A stretch of 48,512 nt of DNA from Haplomitrium mnioides (Eukaryota; Marchantiophyta; Haplomitriopsida; Calobryales). The notes below the pieces were generated by a model. The model saw only the letters and a program-made list of their open reading frames with translations, was not told the DNA's origin and searched no databases. A program made the translations under genes and the position numbers. Of this stretch, positions 32,550 to 43,299 are shown one piece after another; position 1 is the first letter of the stretch, and each line of letters starts with the position of its first letter. The DNA lies in contig JBNGIS010018210.1 of NCBI GenBank assembly GCA_049999725.1, positions 1 to 48,512 of the forward strand, read 5' to 3'.

Positions 32550-32825
32550 CTGATGTTGACAATTGGTTCATTATGTCTAGTAGTACCACTGTTTGTAGAA
32601 GAGACTTCAAATTAATATCATCAGTAGGGAATGATGAAATCCAAAAGATTCAAGATCTTAAGAATGTAGATTTTAGAGGTATTTTTTGAAATAGAGAATT
32701 GTCTGCTACAAAAGTATTCATACGTGAATGAATGGATAGTTTTTTTCAAAAACACTATGACAAAATGCCCACTCAGAAAGTTTATAACTTGTTGGATAAT
32801 TTTACAAAATAGTACTTAAAATTGA
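32550..32825 (+). pseudogene. DUF7869-type gene, copy B, middle part
   Basis: Picks up exactly where 15784 left off: DVDNWFIMSSSTTVCRRDFK, then ISSVGNDEIQKIQDLKN, a stop, NRELSATKVF and KMPTQKVYNLLDNFTK. It matches copy C (25510 to 25240) and copy A (6085-6350). It is cut at about 32825 by a chromovirus. Confidence 0.65.
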
Positions 32826-34710
32826 CTCTCTACCACTTCTTTCACTCCTCTTTTTTTTCTTATAAATAGCAGAATCTTATGCTTGTACTATTACATAATC
32901 CCTGCCTTTTATCGATAATGTCCTCGTCATTACCTCAACTTTCAAATATTTGAATACCCTCTCGAGCATTCTCAAGATTTGAAGAAGGTTTCCAAGTAGC
33001 ATCATAAAGTGGATAGCCTTTCTACAAAACCTTGAATTGAACTTGTGGATGTCGCCCTTGTTTGATAACTCTTTTCACCAAAATGCGGTCCATTTCAAAT
33101 TCTTCATGATCATCAAGAACAATAGCCGAAGAAGAAAATTGAACACGATTTGAAAAAGAAGATGAACTAGAAACAAAAGGCTAAAGTTTAGAGACATGAA
33201 ACACATGATAAATCTTTATATAAAGAGGAAGGTCAAGCTTATAAGCAACGAGAGAAATAACTTGAGAAATAGAGAAAAGACCAATCCAAGCAAGAGATAA
33301 CTTAGGGACTTGAGTATCTAAAGATAGTAGGAGATCGTGAGTAGATAGCATAACTTGGTCACATGCAACATAAGAGAAATCACAACAACGGCTATCAACA
33401 TATTTTTTTGCCAATTTTGAGCAACAATAAGATGGTTGCAAACATCTTGCAAGGAAGAAGATAAACGAGACAAAAGGGTAGAAATACTTGGAACATTAGA
33501 AGAAGAGGAAGAAATAAAGCCATTGGTAGCAAGAGGATGTTGACCCAAATTCAAAAAGAAGGGGGAAAACCCAGTACTTGCTTGTTTGGAGTTGTTGTAG
33601 GCAAACTCCACAACCGGTAAGAAACTATCTCAATTAGTATGATGAACATTGATGAATGGGCAAAGCATATCCTCCACAATGTGATTAGTATGCTCGATTT
33701 GCCCATCTATTTGAGGATGATAAGTAGTAGATATAGAGAGTTTGGTGCTTAAAAGTTTGAACAACTTTTGCCAAAACGTTTCGGTGAAACGCCGAAACCT
33801 ATCAGATGTTAACACCTTAGGAATTCCATGATGACGGAAGATAGTATCAAAGTAAATTTTTGCCAATTTAGGAGCATCTATTATATTCATCGTTGGTGCT
33901 AAATGAATATGCTTGCTGAGCTTGTTTCACAAACACCACAATGACAATATACCCACGAGGTGTAGTTGGATTGGAAGTGAAGTGACAAGATCCAAACTTA
34001 CATGTTCCCAACGAGCAGTAGGGATTGGTAATAGTTGAATAAGTCTTGCTGGTTTTTGATTCGAAGCTTTGTTTTGTTGACAACTTTCACAAGAACGAAT
34101 AAGACTACAAACATCTTGAGCCAAATTAGGCCACCACCAAGTGCATTGAAGTAACTTTGTAGCTTTATCTACTCCAAGATGCCTAGAGAAGGGAATGTCA
34201 TGCGCTTCTTGTAAACAAACCATTCAAAGCGTATCATCTTGTAAAACATATATTTGATAACCTCGATAGAGAATACCATCTAGAATGAAAAAAGATTAAT
34301 ACTCACTATCTTTGACGGCCAATCGTGTCCGAACAAGACTAAAAAAACATCTTCTTGTAGTTTTTGATGATAACTCCCACTAATTTCCTCATCCAAATGT
34401 AAGATGCTAATATTGCTCACCTCCATTGTATTCACTCAATGATCTGACCTTTGTAATAGTGTATTAAGAATGGTGTGGAACCTTCTAGGCTTGTACTTTA
34501 GCTTGATATTAAAGAGCTGCAATTGATCTTCCCATCAGTGATGGCGGCTTGTCATATTTTCCAAATGGATTGCCTATAACAATGGCTTGTGATTTGTGGC
34601 ATAAACACAGGTCTTCCCAAAAGATAGTGCCTTCACACTTTGGTAGCATAAACAATTGCCAATTGCTCTCGATCCCTTGTAGCTCATAAAAACTAGAAGT
34701 TCAATTTCTT
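32826..34710 (-). pseudogene. Ty3/gypsy chromovirus pol remnant (RNase H, integrase, chromodomain)
   Basis: Read leftwards. An RNase H relic (34700-34450) has QLAIVYATK and WRHYLLGR with stops. The integrase zinc-binding region (34223-34060) has H...H then SCESCQQNK. The core has RWEHVSLDLV (first Asp), LTSDRFRRF (second Asp; 33890-33630) and DGQIEHTNH (the catalytic Glu is kept). MEFAYNNSKQASTGFSPFFL follows at 33611. Near 33220 is VAYKLDLP..IKIYHVFHVSKL. A chromodomain (33085-32945) reads GYPLYDATWKPSSNLENARE. The chromodomain marks it as a chromovirus. Protease, most of reverse transcriptase and the LTRs are not seen. Frameshifts are present near 33930, 33620 and 33440. Confidence 0.78.
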
Positions 34711-35369
34711 AGCCAATTTTCAAAGAAAACTTATGCTACAAGAGAGGCCTTAATTTATTTGTACATATTAGCTAGAAATTATCCTCATTCATTAAAATGA
34801 CTTGTTATTCTTGGATAGCATGTCTTGAATGTAATTTTTGCAAGTAAAATTCTTGGAATGCATGATTGTTGAGCTTGAAAATTCATTTGTCTCTCAAGAG
34901 AAGTTCATTTTTCCTTTGTGTTAGAATAGGAATTGAATTTCTTTTAATCAATTTCTGCATTTTTGGGTCCAAAAATGCTTTGTGTTTGGTTTTATTCAAG
35001 GGTTTTCTATAAATGAACGTTGCTAAGTCCTTTTGTTGAGCTTTCTTTGGATAGAAAATTCTTCAAGCTCTTTTCAATAGGAGTTTAAATACTGTTGAAG
35101 CGTGTATAATCCATTTGTGAATAGGATTGGATGGTTTTTGTAAAGGCTTCCATCAAGCATAAAAGCCTGATGCTTTCTGTTCTCTAGTCAGAAGAAACAT
35201 TCAATCCAGATACCCGAATCTATGTTCTATGTTTTGTATGACATTGTGTGTAATATCGTAAAAGACCAAAATTGTTAATTTTTGTGTTGTTTTGTAGCTC
35301 TTTTTGTATAATCCTCATAGGAATGACACTTGGTGAGCTTATTTTGTCAAATTTGAGGAAAATTGTTGT
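34711..35369. other. AT-rich stretch of unknown origin; no gene
   Basis: Lies between the chromovirus remnant and the resumed DUF7869 gene. No family motif, tandem repeat or open frame of note. It could be flank or LTR of the chromovirus or another small insertion. About 1 kb of the DUF7869 gene present in copy A (6350-7580) is missing here, so an insertion-deletion event occurred. Confidence 0.4.
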
Positions 35370-36903
35370 ACTATATTGGGGTCTTAATATTCAATCACGC
35401 TTTTTCTTCAAGGGTCTTCTTAATCTACAAAAACTTGAGAAGTGCCTCCAATTTGGCAGTTACAGTACTTAATAGAGTATTATGTGACTTTGAAAGGCCA
35501 TTGCTTCATACTTTGTATCTTTAGTTGGAGTATAAAACATGAGAGAATAAGAATTCCATCCTATTTGGATATCTTAGTCTCCTTATTGCCAAGAATGTTT
35601 TTCAAAAAAAAGGTGGGATTTCTCATGGTTTGTCATACTCACGATCAAATCAATCAAATTTTCAGCAAGTTCTTGAAATGTTTGAAACATGTCAAAGCTT
35701 TCACAATTATGAGTCTTAGCAAGGCACTATAATTGTCTTATAATCCTAAACCATAAAAAAAACTCTTTTGATAGAGACATGGTATTTCAAATTGTTTCTA
35801 CAACAACATCCCTGTTTGGTTTAAGTTATACATGATACTACCTTCAATCAACAATTAAAGGTTTAAGTTGAGTGATTTGAAGACAAAGATTTGGAGCAAA
35901 CATCTTTTAGTAGATAAATTTTGGTTACCTCCAGATGGTATTTGTCAGCTCAAGTGTCTACTTGAAGTCAGAGAAATTTTAAGTTCAATATTGATTCCTA
36001 TGAAGGCATATTTAAAATCAAACGATCTCAAAATGAAGAAAGAGAAGTTGTCGCGGAGAAAGTGGGCTTTGCAATAAGGGACAAGATAAGTGAAAATTGC
36101 CACAAGTTCTTTACATATTCAGACAATCAATGGCGGAATGACTTTTTCCTTGCCCAACAAGAGATTGTGCCTTACATCCTTGAAAGAAAAAGACAAAGAC
36201 TTGAAGAAGAATTTACCTTTCCACCTTTACAACCCGCTTACACTTGCAATGATTCTCAAAATGTTTGTCTAAGTTTTGAGTTTAATGGTCAACAACTAGA
36301 GTAAGATGTTTGAGTAAAATGTTTACGTTCTACATATCGAGCAATCTACGATAGAGCACCTAGGTCGGGAGAGGGGATTGTTTCATATCATACTAAACAC
36401 AAGCATAAATTTGGCAACCTACATGAGGTGAAAGCTAAAATGTTTATTTGTGTTGTTGCATCACTCAATCCAATAAGTAGACCACTTTGGATTGCCAAAG
36501 TTCTCAAAATTTTGTTATTGTATGAGGGAAAATCTCCCAATCCAAAACAAAAATATGTTCAATAATTTTATTGTGAGGTTGAGGATGCATTTTTTTACAA
36601 TAATTTTTATAAAAAATAGCAACAACAAAAGGAAAACTCAAATCTAAGTTACATATTGATGTACTTAATGTAACACAAACCACAAATTTGTTTTTTGATT
36701 TTCTTCTTACACAAAAAAACCAATTGAAGAAAACCACTCTAGCTACCATTAAATAAAAAAATTTTAGATACAAAAGACAAAAATCAATCAATCCATGCAT
36801 GTTTGAAAAAGATTCAATGAATATTATCAACATTGAGACAAATCGTGTTAATCTTGATGAATTTTCTAAAGTTGAATCCAAAAATGTTGATGCAAGTGAC
36901 TAA
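35370..36903 (+). pseudogene. DUF7869-type gene, copy B, 3' part (copy F)
   Basis: It resumes at the middle of the catalytic core: VGFLMVCHTHDQINQIFSKF (near 35610), where HTH..I(D) is the family signature, then KIWSKHLLVDKFWLPPDG (35885-35940). An 80-codon frame at 36062 follows (LAQQEIVPYILERKRQRLEE), then EVKAKMFICVVASLNP and RPLWIAKVLKILL near 36480, resembling the C-terminal chromo/BAH-like part of such proteins. The final exon ends at a TAA at 36901 after VDASD, the same stop as copy A (VDTSD). Stops and frameshifts are scattered through it. It belongs with 14990-15784 and 32550-32825 as one interrupted gene. Confidence 0.62.
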
Positions 36904-38447
36904 AGCGATTTAAGAACCCCATTGTTTATTGTGTACTTTCAATTTATGTTGCAATTTTAGTTTATTATTTTATAAAATACATAAGAATATTATCAAGAAA
37001 TTTCTTTAATTTATATGCCACCTTGAACTTTTAAATGTAAAACATTCCAAGCTCATTTTTATCTTTTGTGGATGAAATTTGAACATTTAATTGTAATTTT
37101 CATTTGGTTTTATGATCGAAAATATAATTATATTCTTTCCTTCTTTATTTTTTGCTAGAAGAGTTTAATGTATTAGTGTCGTTGAAACGTCTACTCGAAT
37201 TGACTACTTAATTCTTTGTTTGCAAGGTCTTTGACATAAAACTTTAAACCTTTTGTGCATTTTGACTCTACTGGAGAGTTTTGTACCCTTTTTAATCCTA
37301 GATTCCAAATCTAAAAACCTAATCGTAAGCAAGCCTAGAGTTCATTGTGGAAAGTAGATCTTGAAGCATTTCTAGACTCTGATCTAGAAGTCTAAATCCT
37401 ATACATGTATAGACTTTGATGTGCAAGTCAAAACCTCATACGCACATAGACTCTACTGCGGAATTTAAATCTTATATTGAGCATAGTCTTTGTTGCGGAG
37501 TGCTCAGATTCCTATACATGGATAGACTTTGGTGTGGAAGTCAAAGCCTTCTACATGTACTAACTCTGATATACAATCCTAAACCTTCTATATACAAAGA
37601 CTATCGTAAAGAACTTAGATTCTACACTACTCAAAGACTCTCTTATAGAGCTCAAAACCTTTTTTTTTGGTCTTTGGTCCAAAAATTGGAGCTTGCTGCT
37701 TGTTAGACTCTAAAATAAGTCTCTATTGCCACTAGTCTTTTTGATTCTGAACTATGACTCCTTTGCATACATGAGTCTCTGAATTATAAAAGATTATGAA
37801 TTATTGAAACCTTCTAAAATATACCCACTTTAACCTTTGCATGCATGGATTTTGAACCACAAAAGCAAGGTTCTTTCTTGCTTGAACTTCAAAATAGAGT
37901 CGTGAAATCAACACAAGGTTTGGTTTTGTTAGTTATTGTGTTTTGGGATTCCAAACTTGTTCCCTTGATTTTTGGTCCGCTTGAGTTTTTTCCTCGAGTT
38001 TTCTATTTTGTTTTCAAAAAATAAGTTTTTAGTGGCGCAATGTCTATGCACGCATAGAGTTTGTGTGACCAAATTTACTTTAAAATAACTTATTCTCACG
38101 TTTGTTTTAAATTTTTAAGCAATGAAATGTAATTAATAAAAAACATAAGTTTTTTTTGTGAAAACATAGTATAATTTTATACTTTTCATCGATTTTATGA
38201 TTTCTAATATTTTCATAAAAAAAAAAGAAAATCATTGAGTTTTGCATAGTGAATTTGATTCTTGTTTTATCAAGCTTGTAAAAATAGCAAAAAATGAAGC
38301 TTAAAAGATCATGTAGTTTTTGTTTTCGTTTTTTTTTTTAAAATATCCTTGTTTTATATGTTTTTGAGCTTGAAACAACATTGTTTTTAGAAAAAAAACA
38401 ATTCATGTTTTGAGTAGCTTGTCTTTGGTTCAAAGTAGAGGTTGTTT
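36904..38447 (+). other. DUF7869-side flank and terminal repeat of the outer element; no gene
   Basis: Colinear with 9128-10408 of element A. It has the 36-37-bp array at 37380-37625, a GTCTATGCACGCATAGAG palindrome near 38040, then AT-rich DNA ending in TTTGGTTCAAAGTAGAGGTT plus GTTT (38424-38447), the partner of 10679-10702. Confidence 0.65.
37380..37625 (+). repeat. 36-37-bp palindrome array, outer element DUF7869 side
   Basis: Six units such as CCTATACATGTATAGACTTT followed by GATGTGCAAGTC. It shares core, spacing and trailer style with 21030-21312. Confidence 0.7.
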
Positions 38448-38535
38448 CAATCAGAATTTGTCTTGAGAGTTGGAGAGACATAAAGTTTTGGTTGTAATCT
38501 TGAAGTCATTTTGCTTCAAGGTTTGTTGCGCTTCT
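38448..38535 (+). pseudogene. ParB-methyltransferase gene fragment H, right part
   Basis: CAATCAGAATTTGTCTTGAG then AGTTGGAGAGACATAAAG follows on from 10678 and matches 29735-29820 of copy E (CAATGGATGAAATATCTTGG then GAGGTAGAGAGATATCAAG). It ends where a truncated chromovirus LTR begins. Confidence 0.6.
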
Positions 38536-38694
38536 TTTATTCGTTGACTTTCTCTCCAGACCCTCTTGCCACATGCTCAACTCTCTATAATAGCAACCCT
38601 TTTTTGTTACTCTAACTTAGTAATGGCTTTCTAGACATAATTGATACTATATCTTACTTCAGTTTTGGCTATAGCTTACAAAAGTTAGTGACCA
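38536..38694 (-). repeat. Truncated chromovirus LTR
   Basis: Matches the last ~160 bases of 42712-43255 in plus coordinates and ends at the same ACCA, followed by the same purine tract (complement of CCTCCCACCTTTTAAGAGG). The rest of this LTR is missing. Confidence 0.75.
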
Positions 38695-38734
38695 TTATAA
38701 TCCTCCCACCTTTTAAGAGGCAACGTGCTCATTG

Positions 38735-41010
38735 CAAGTAAAAGAGTTTTCAAAAGAGTGGACAAGTGCAGAGGCATTAGCTAAATTATCCAATGGCTCC
38801 TAAGTAGCTTCATAAAGAGGGTAGTCTTTCTAGCAAACCAAATATTTGACAATCTCATGATGATTGCGGTACCTTGTACGTTCTTTAATAGTTGTTTAAC
38901 CTCATACTCTTTATGACCATCAATAAGTTCAAGTGGTAAAGAAGGTTCTTAGGTACTTGTAAAAGAAGAAGAACGAGGGAGAAAAGCTCGGAGTAAAGAG
39001 ACATGAAAGACTGGATGAATCTTCATGTAAAGAGGTAAAACCAACTAATAAGCCACTTCTCCAATGCGAGTAGAGAGAGAAAAATAACCAATAAAGCAAG
39101 CACTAAACTTGCTCATATAAAGCAAAGGAAAATTGGACGTGGAGAGCCAGACTTTGTCACCTACAACAAAGGTCACCTCCTGACGATGAGTATCAACATA
39201 TTGCTTTTGTCAATTATGAGCAACTTCCAGTTTTTCCTTGGCTTGTCGAATTCCATAGTGTAGCTGATAGAGAAAATCATCAACAACTAAACTCTTAGAA
39301 GTCTATGGTGATGCATGTTGAAGACTACAAATTGTGGTAGGATGCTCACCATACATCAAAAAGAAAGGTGTGGTGCGTATGGAGCTGTTGATGGAGAACT
39401 CCACAATAGGGAGTAGCCAATCCTATTCCTCTTGCTCTTCTAAAGTAAAAGATCGTAGCATATCTTCAATGGTTTAGTTGGCCTGTTTAGTTTGACCATC
39501 ATATTTCAGGTGATAAGCAATAGACATAGCCAATTTGGTCTTGAGAAAACCAAATATAGTGTGCCAAAACATGCTCGTGAATTGAATGCCTTGGTCATAA
39601 ATAATTACTTTGGAAATACCATGATGAGAGTAGATTGCTTCCAAATAAATTCATCCTAACTCAGGTATTGTCACTGATTTAGTAGTTGAATGAATATGAA
39701 TCATTTTGCCAAGCTTGTCCACAAAAACAACAATAACATCATAGCCTGTAGAAGAACAAGATAGCTCATACACAATATCCATACTCATATGCTCATATCA
39801 TTGATTGGGGATAGGTGACGGTTGCAATAAGCATGCCCATTTAAGGTTGTAGCCTTTTTTTGTTGGCAAGCCAAGCAACTCCAAACATATCCCTCCACAT
39901 CTTGATGCATCTTAGGCTAATAATAAACCCATTGAAGATTTCTCAAAGTCTTCTCAACTCCAACATAGCCACTAATTGTAGAATCATGTGCTTCATATAC
40001 AATCTCAAAGTGAAGCTTAACATTATTAAGAACCCAAATCTTATCATGGAAGAAAATCAATTCTCTCATCTTTGTCTCCAACTTCATTTGTTGTATGGCA
40101 ATGATCTCTTCATCTATCTTTACTACAGCCAACATTTTTATCCACCAAGTAGGATGAATTGTGATTTCTAACATGATGTTGAGTTGAGGTATGCATGTCA
40201 AAGCATCTACAATTTGACATTTTCCTTCCACATAAACCATCTTCATCAATACACATCCTCACACTCCCATCTTTCTTTTTCACAAATAATATTAGTGCAT
40301 CATAAAGAGAGATGCTTGGTTGAATGAACCTCTTCTTCAAGAATTTAGATATCTGAGATTTGCATTCCTCGAGTTCATGAGGAGGCAATTGATGTGGTGC
40401 TTTTTATGGTGGAATACTTTGTAGAATAACCTCAATCAATGCATCGTTTAAGTGGCAAGCCATAGGGTAAATCATTAGGAAAGACATCGTGAAACTCCTT
40501 CAAAACACCTTGAAAATCATGGGAAACTTTATTTTTTGAGTCCTCTTTATCAACTGTGAGTTCATATATGAGCCCTAAAAACATTGTACCTTGTATTTTG
40601 ATTGAATATTCTCCAATCACATATAAGGGTTGGTGCCTTGAATGAGGTTGTACTCGATCTCTCCGAATCTTCTATTGAGATGTTGTGAGTGTCTTTTTTT
40701 GCCAATCTACTTGCGAGTTATATCTTTATAGCCATTTCATTCCAAGAATTGCATCATATCTTGCCAATGTCGCGATCTTCCACTCAAAATTCTCTTTATA
40801 GTTGCCCATATGGAGAGTTATAGTTTGAGACAACTATTCAATAAGCTCACTTTGGTCATTTTTAATTTCAACTACCTCGTGCTCTTCTTTTTCAATTGGC
40901 AACTTAAGCTTCAAGGCTATCACTCATGATAGATAATTTTCTTCCACCTTGTAGTCCACCAAAACTCTTATTGCCGATTCTTCTATCCATCCATCAACCA
41001 CACTTAGTCC
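38735..41010 (-). pseudogene. Chromovirus T1 pol, reverse-transcriptase core deleted
   Basis: Protease relic from 41010: VLVDYKVEENYLS and YDAILGMKWL (near 40730). The reverse-transcriptase N-terminal part (40620-40245) has EFHDVFPNDLPYGLP and VKKKDGSVRMCI. At about 40240 it jumps to the end of RNase H (complement of DALTCIPQ, 40249-40190), with a one-base insertion relative to T2. Integrase follows: HDSTISGYVGVEKTL (His changed to Tyr at the second zinc ligand), and the catalytic Glu position reads K (DGQTKQAN, near 39500). The chromodomain lies at 38890-38740, with two TAG codons where Trp is usual. The YxDD active site is absent. Not autonomous. Confidence 0.78.
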
Positions 41011-41192
41011 TTTATTTGTTTTGTTTTTTTTATATAGTATATTTGCTTTTGTTGAAACCTTTCCTCGTCTTTCTTCTCTATTCCAGCAAAACCATGAGGT
41101 TCTTTTATTAGTGCCCATTGTTCTCCTAACATTCTTCATCTTCTTCATTGTTGAAATTATATAGAGGCCGTTGAAACACTCGCCCTTGATTA

Positions 41193-41873
41193 CATCGTAC
41201 TGCTCTACAATTTGGTGCAATGTGCCCTATTTGACCACAATTAAAACATGTTTGCGTTTCTTGTTGTTTATAAATTCTCCTTTCTAAAGCATTGTGTGGT
41301 CCTCATAGTTGTTGATTGAGGTAATTGAAATCTCTTCTTCTAATATATCTCAACTCCATAGGCATGGGGCTATAACTCCCTCCTGTTTTTACAATCCCCA
41401 ATGTTCCTTCCACTCTTTGAGAAAACAATATCGCTTTGTTAGCATCCTTTGAATTGCGCACTATAACTTCCCTTCGAATTTTCCTTTTTAATCCTTGGAA
41501 AAATTTGTTATAGAGCTTGGTTGAACTCATGTCTTCAATTTGGGCTTGTAAGCTTTGAAACTTTTCAATGTACCTTGCAACGCTTTCTTGTTTGCTCTAA
41601 ACTCCAAAGCTTAGTCCTTGCGGTTAATATATAATCTACTGCTTTGAAATTTTGTAATAAGTCTTCTTTAAGACTGCTCCACAAAAGTTGTTCTCCTCGT
41701 GCATTTTGTCGTTGTTCCCATCCTTGTAGCCAAATAGATGTGTGCTCTATTAAAAATGACCTTGCAAATAATCCTTTCTCCAAATCCAATGCATGCGGAT
41801 AATACAACATATGAACTTCCATCCAATACACCCATCTTTCTATGACACCTACCATGCGGCTTCCTCCACACAA
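41193..41873 (-). pseudogene. Chromovirus T1 gag
   Basis: RWVYWMEVHMLYYPH, KGLFARSFLIEHTSIWLQGW, LKEDLLQNFKAVDY: a capsid-type gag domain. SSTKLYNKFFQGLKRKIRRE follows at about 41530, and a CCHC zinc knuckle CFNCGQIGHIAPNC near 41240. Frames shift at least twice and stops are present. Confidence 0.75.
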
Positions 41874-42313
41874 CTCTACTTTACACTACTTGCTCATCTT
41901 TTGAAGTAATATTTCTCAACTCCTTTCTCCATTCTCTTATTGCAATGATATTTTCACCATTTCTATCATTAACATATTTGTTTGTTGTTGGATTGCTATC
42001 AAGGCTACTTAAAGTTCTTCCAACTTTTCCATCATCCAAACTCCTTCTAGATTGCTAGAATTTGCCTCTATGATTTTTTGTCACAACTTAACTACTTGTA
42101 ACTCATACAAAAACAAATACATACACATTCCAATTATGTAGAATAGGTAAAATAAAAGGTTTAGTTGATGCTAACACTGAATCAAAAAACCTTTCGCCAA
42201 ACTTACAAACAAGAAAATCTTGTTGCATTTGTTTAGGCCTTACTCGAATAGAAATGTGACACTTGGAGTTGAACTCTTATAGAAGGGCTTGGTTCAAATC
42301 CATTTTCTATCTA

Positions 42314-42499
42314 TTACAAAACGTAAATGAAACACTCACATGTAGCACCATAATTTCCCATAGGAAAGATAATAGGTTCTCTTGATTCCATCACAAAAAC
42401 CGTGAAATCATCCTCAAAATTGTATACCAAAAATTGACGAAAGAAATGTTTGTCAATGTTAAACACATGAATATGAGGTACAAATGCTCCTTTCTCCAT
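42314..42499 (-). CDS. Short ORF in T1 leader, unknown
   Basis: 61 codons between the primer site and gag. The part ending GNYGA is followed by a GTGAGT donor-like site (42339-42334). T2 has the same ORF (46873-47058). No family is recognised. It may be an exon of a captured host sequence or a leader peptide of the element. Confidence 0.35.
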   Translation of the reverse strand: MEKGAFVPHIHVFNIDKHFFRQFLVYNFEDDFTVFVMESREPIIFPMGNYGATCECFIYVL

Positions 42500-42698
42500 T
42501 AGCTACCATAGCATCAAGTCAAACTTCTTATCTTCATTCATAAAGGATCGGATATTCGTTATTCTTTACTCATAAAAACTTGAGAGTTTAACTCTCTTGG
42601 AGTTAATAGAAAGTGGAGATTTCACTACTCCAAAAGGTGTTTAGTGCTTCTCCAAAAAGCTAAAAAGGGCTAATCCACACTTCTTTAGAGAAGACCAA

Positions 42699-42711
42699 GC
42701 TCCAAAACCAA
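42699..42711 (-). other. Primer-binding-like site, T1
   Basis: On minus, TTGGTTTTGGAGC directly follows the LTR end. It resembles the TGGTATCAGAGC site (initiator tRNA-Met) used by many plant chromoviruses, with several differences. Confidence 0.5.
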
Positions 42712-43255
42712 TGTAGTACTACACACATACATTACACACAAGTTAGCACAAACACATACAAGAGAAGCGCATAAGGAACTTCAAAAACCCACAAGGTAAG
42801 AGATGCCAAACAAGACACTTTCCCTTATTTATATACTTGATAGAAAGCTTTTTGCCTACATAGGTGGAGGAATCCCATTGGTTCCTTTTTGATCCTTTTG
42901 TGATTGGACCGTTCTTTTCTCTTTCTCTTTGATTTGACCACCTTTTACTTTTATTCCTCTTTTGCTATATGTCGTTATCCTTAAAACCTTCCATCTCTTT
43001 AGTTCTTCTTTTGCCACGTGCCTTTATCTTAAGAACCTTCTCTTTACTTTAATTCTTCGCTTACCACATGCCTTTATTTACACTCTCTCTTTCGATTTAA
43101 TTCATTGACTTTCTCTCCATGCCCTCTTGCCACATGCTCAACTCTCTATAATAGCAGCCTCTTTTTGTTACTCTAACTTAGTAATGGCTTTCTAGACATA
43201 GTTAATACTATATCTTACTTCAGTTTTGGCTATAGCTTACAAAGATTAGTGACCA
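42712..43255 (-). repeat. Full LTR (544 bp) shared by T1 and T2
   Basis: In plus coordinates it starts TGTAGTACTACAC and ends TAGTGACCA, giving TG...CA on either strand. It serves as 5' LTR of T1 and 3' LTR of T2. Confidence 0.75.
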
Positions 43256-43299
43256 TTATAATCCTCCCATCTTTTAAGAGGCAACGTGCTCATTACAAG

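Larger units (their letters stand above)
10679..38447. mobile_element. Outer ParB-methyltransferase/DUF7869 element (27.8 kb with nested insertions)
   Basis: The ends are inverted: AAACAATCACTACTTTAAC at 10679 and the reverse complement of AAACAACCTCTACTTTGAACC ending at 38447. The sequence on both outer sides (left up to 10678, right from 38448) reads continuously as one methyltransferase-gene fragment, which proves insertion. Inside, from the left: subterminal DNA, the methyltransferase gene on minus, a shared promoter region, and the DUF7869 gene on plus. That gene is split by the inner element (15785-32549) and a chromovirus (from 32826), followed by the 3' flank and terminal repeat. A short target duplication starting CA(A/C)T seems present but is too decayed to measure. 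Confidence 0.7.
38536..43255 (-). mobile_element. Chromovirus copy T1 (non-autonomous)
   Basis: Minus-strand Ty3/gypsy element: LTR (42712-43255), primer-site-like sequence, leader, gag, protease, partial reverse transcriptase fused to RNase H end and integrase, chromodomain, polypurine tract near 38700, truncated LTR. It shares its upstream LTR with copy T2, giving an LTR-internal-LTR-internal-LTR tandem. Confidence 0.8.
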
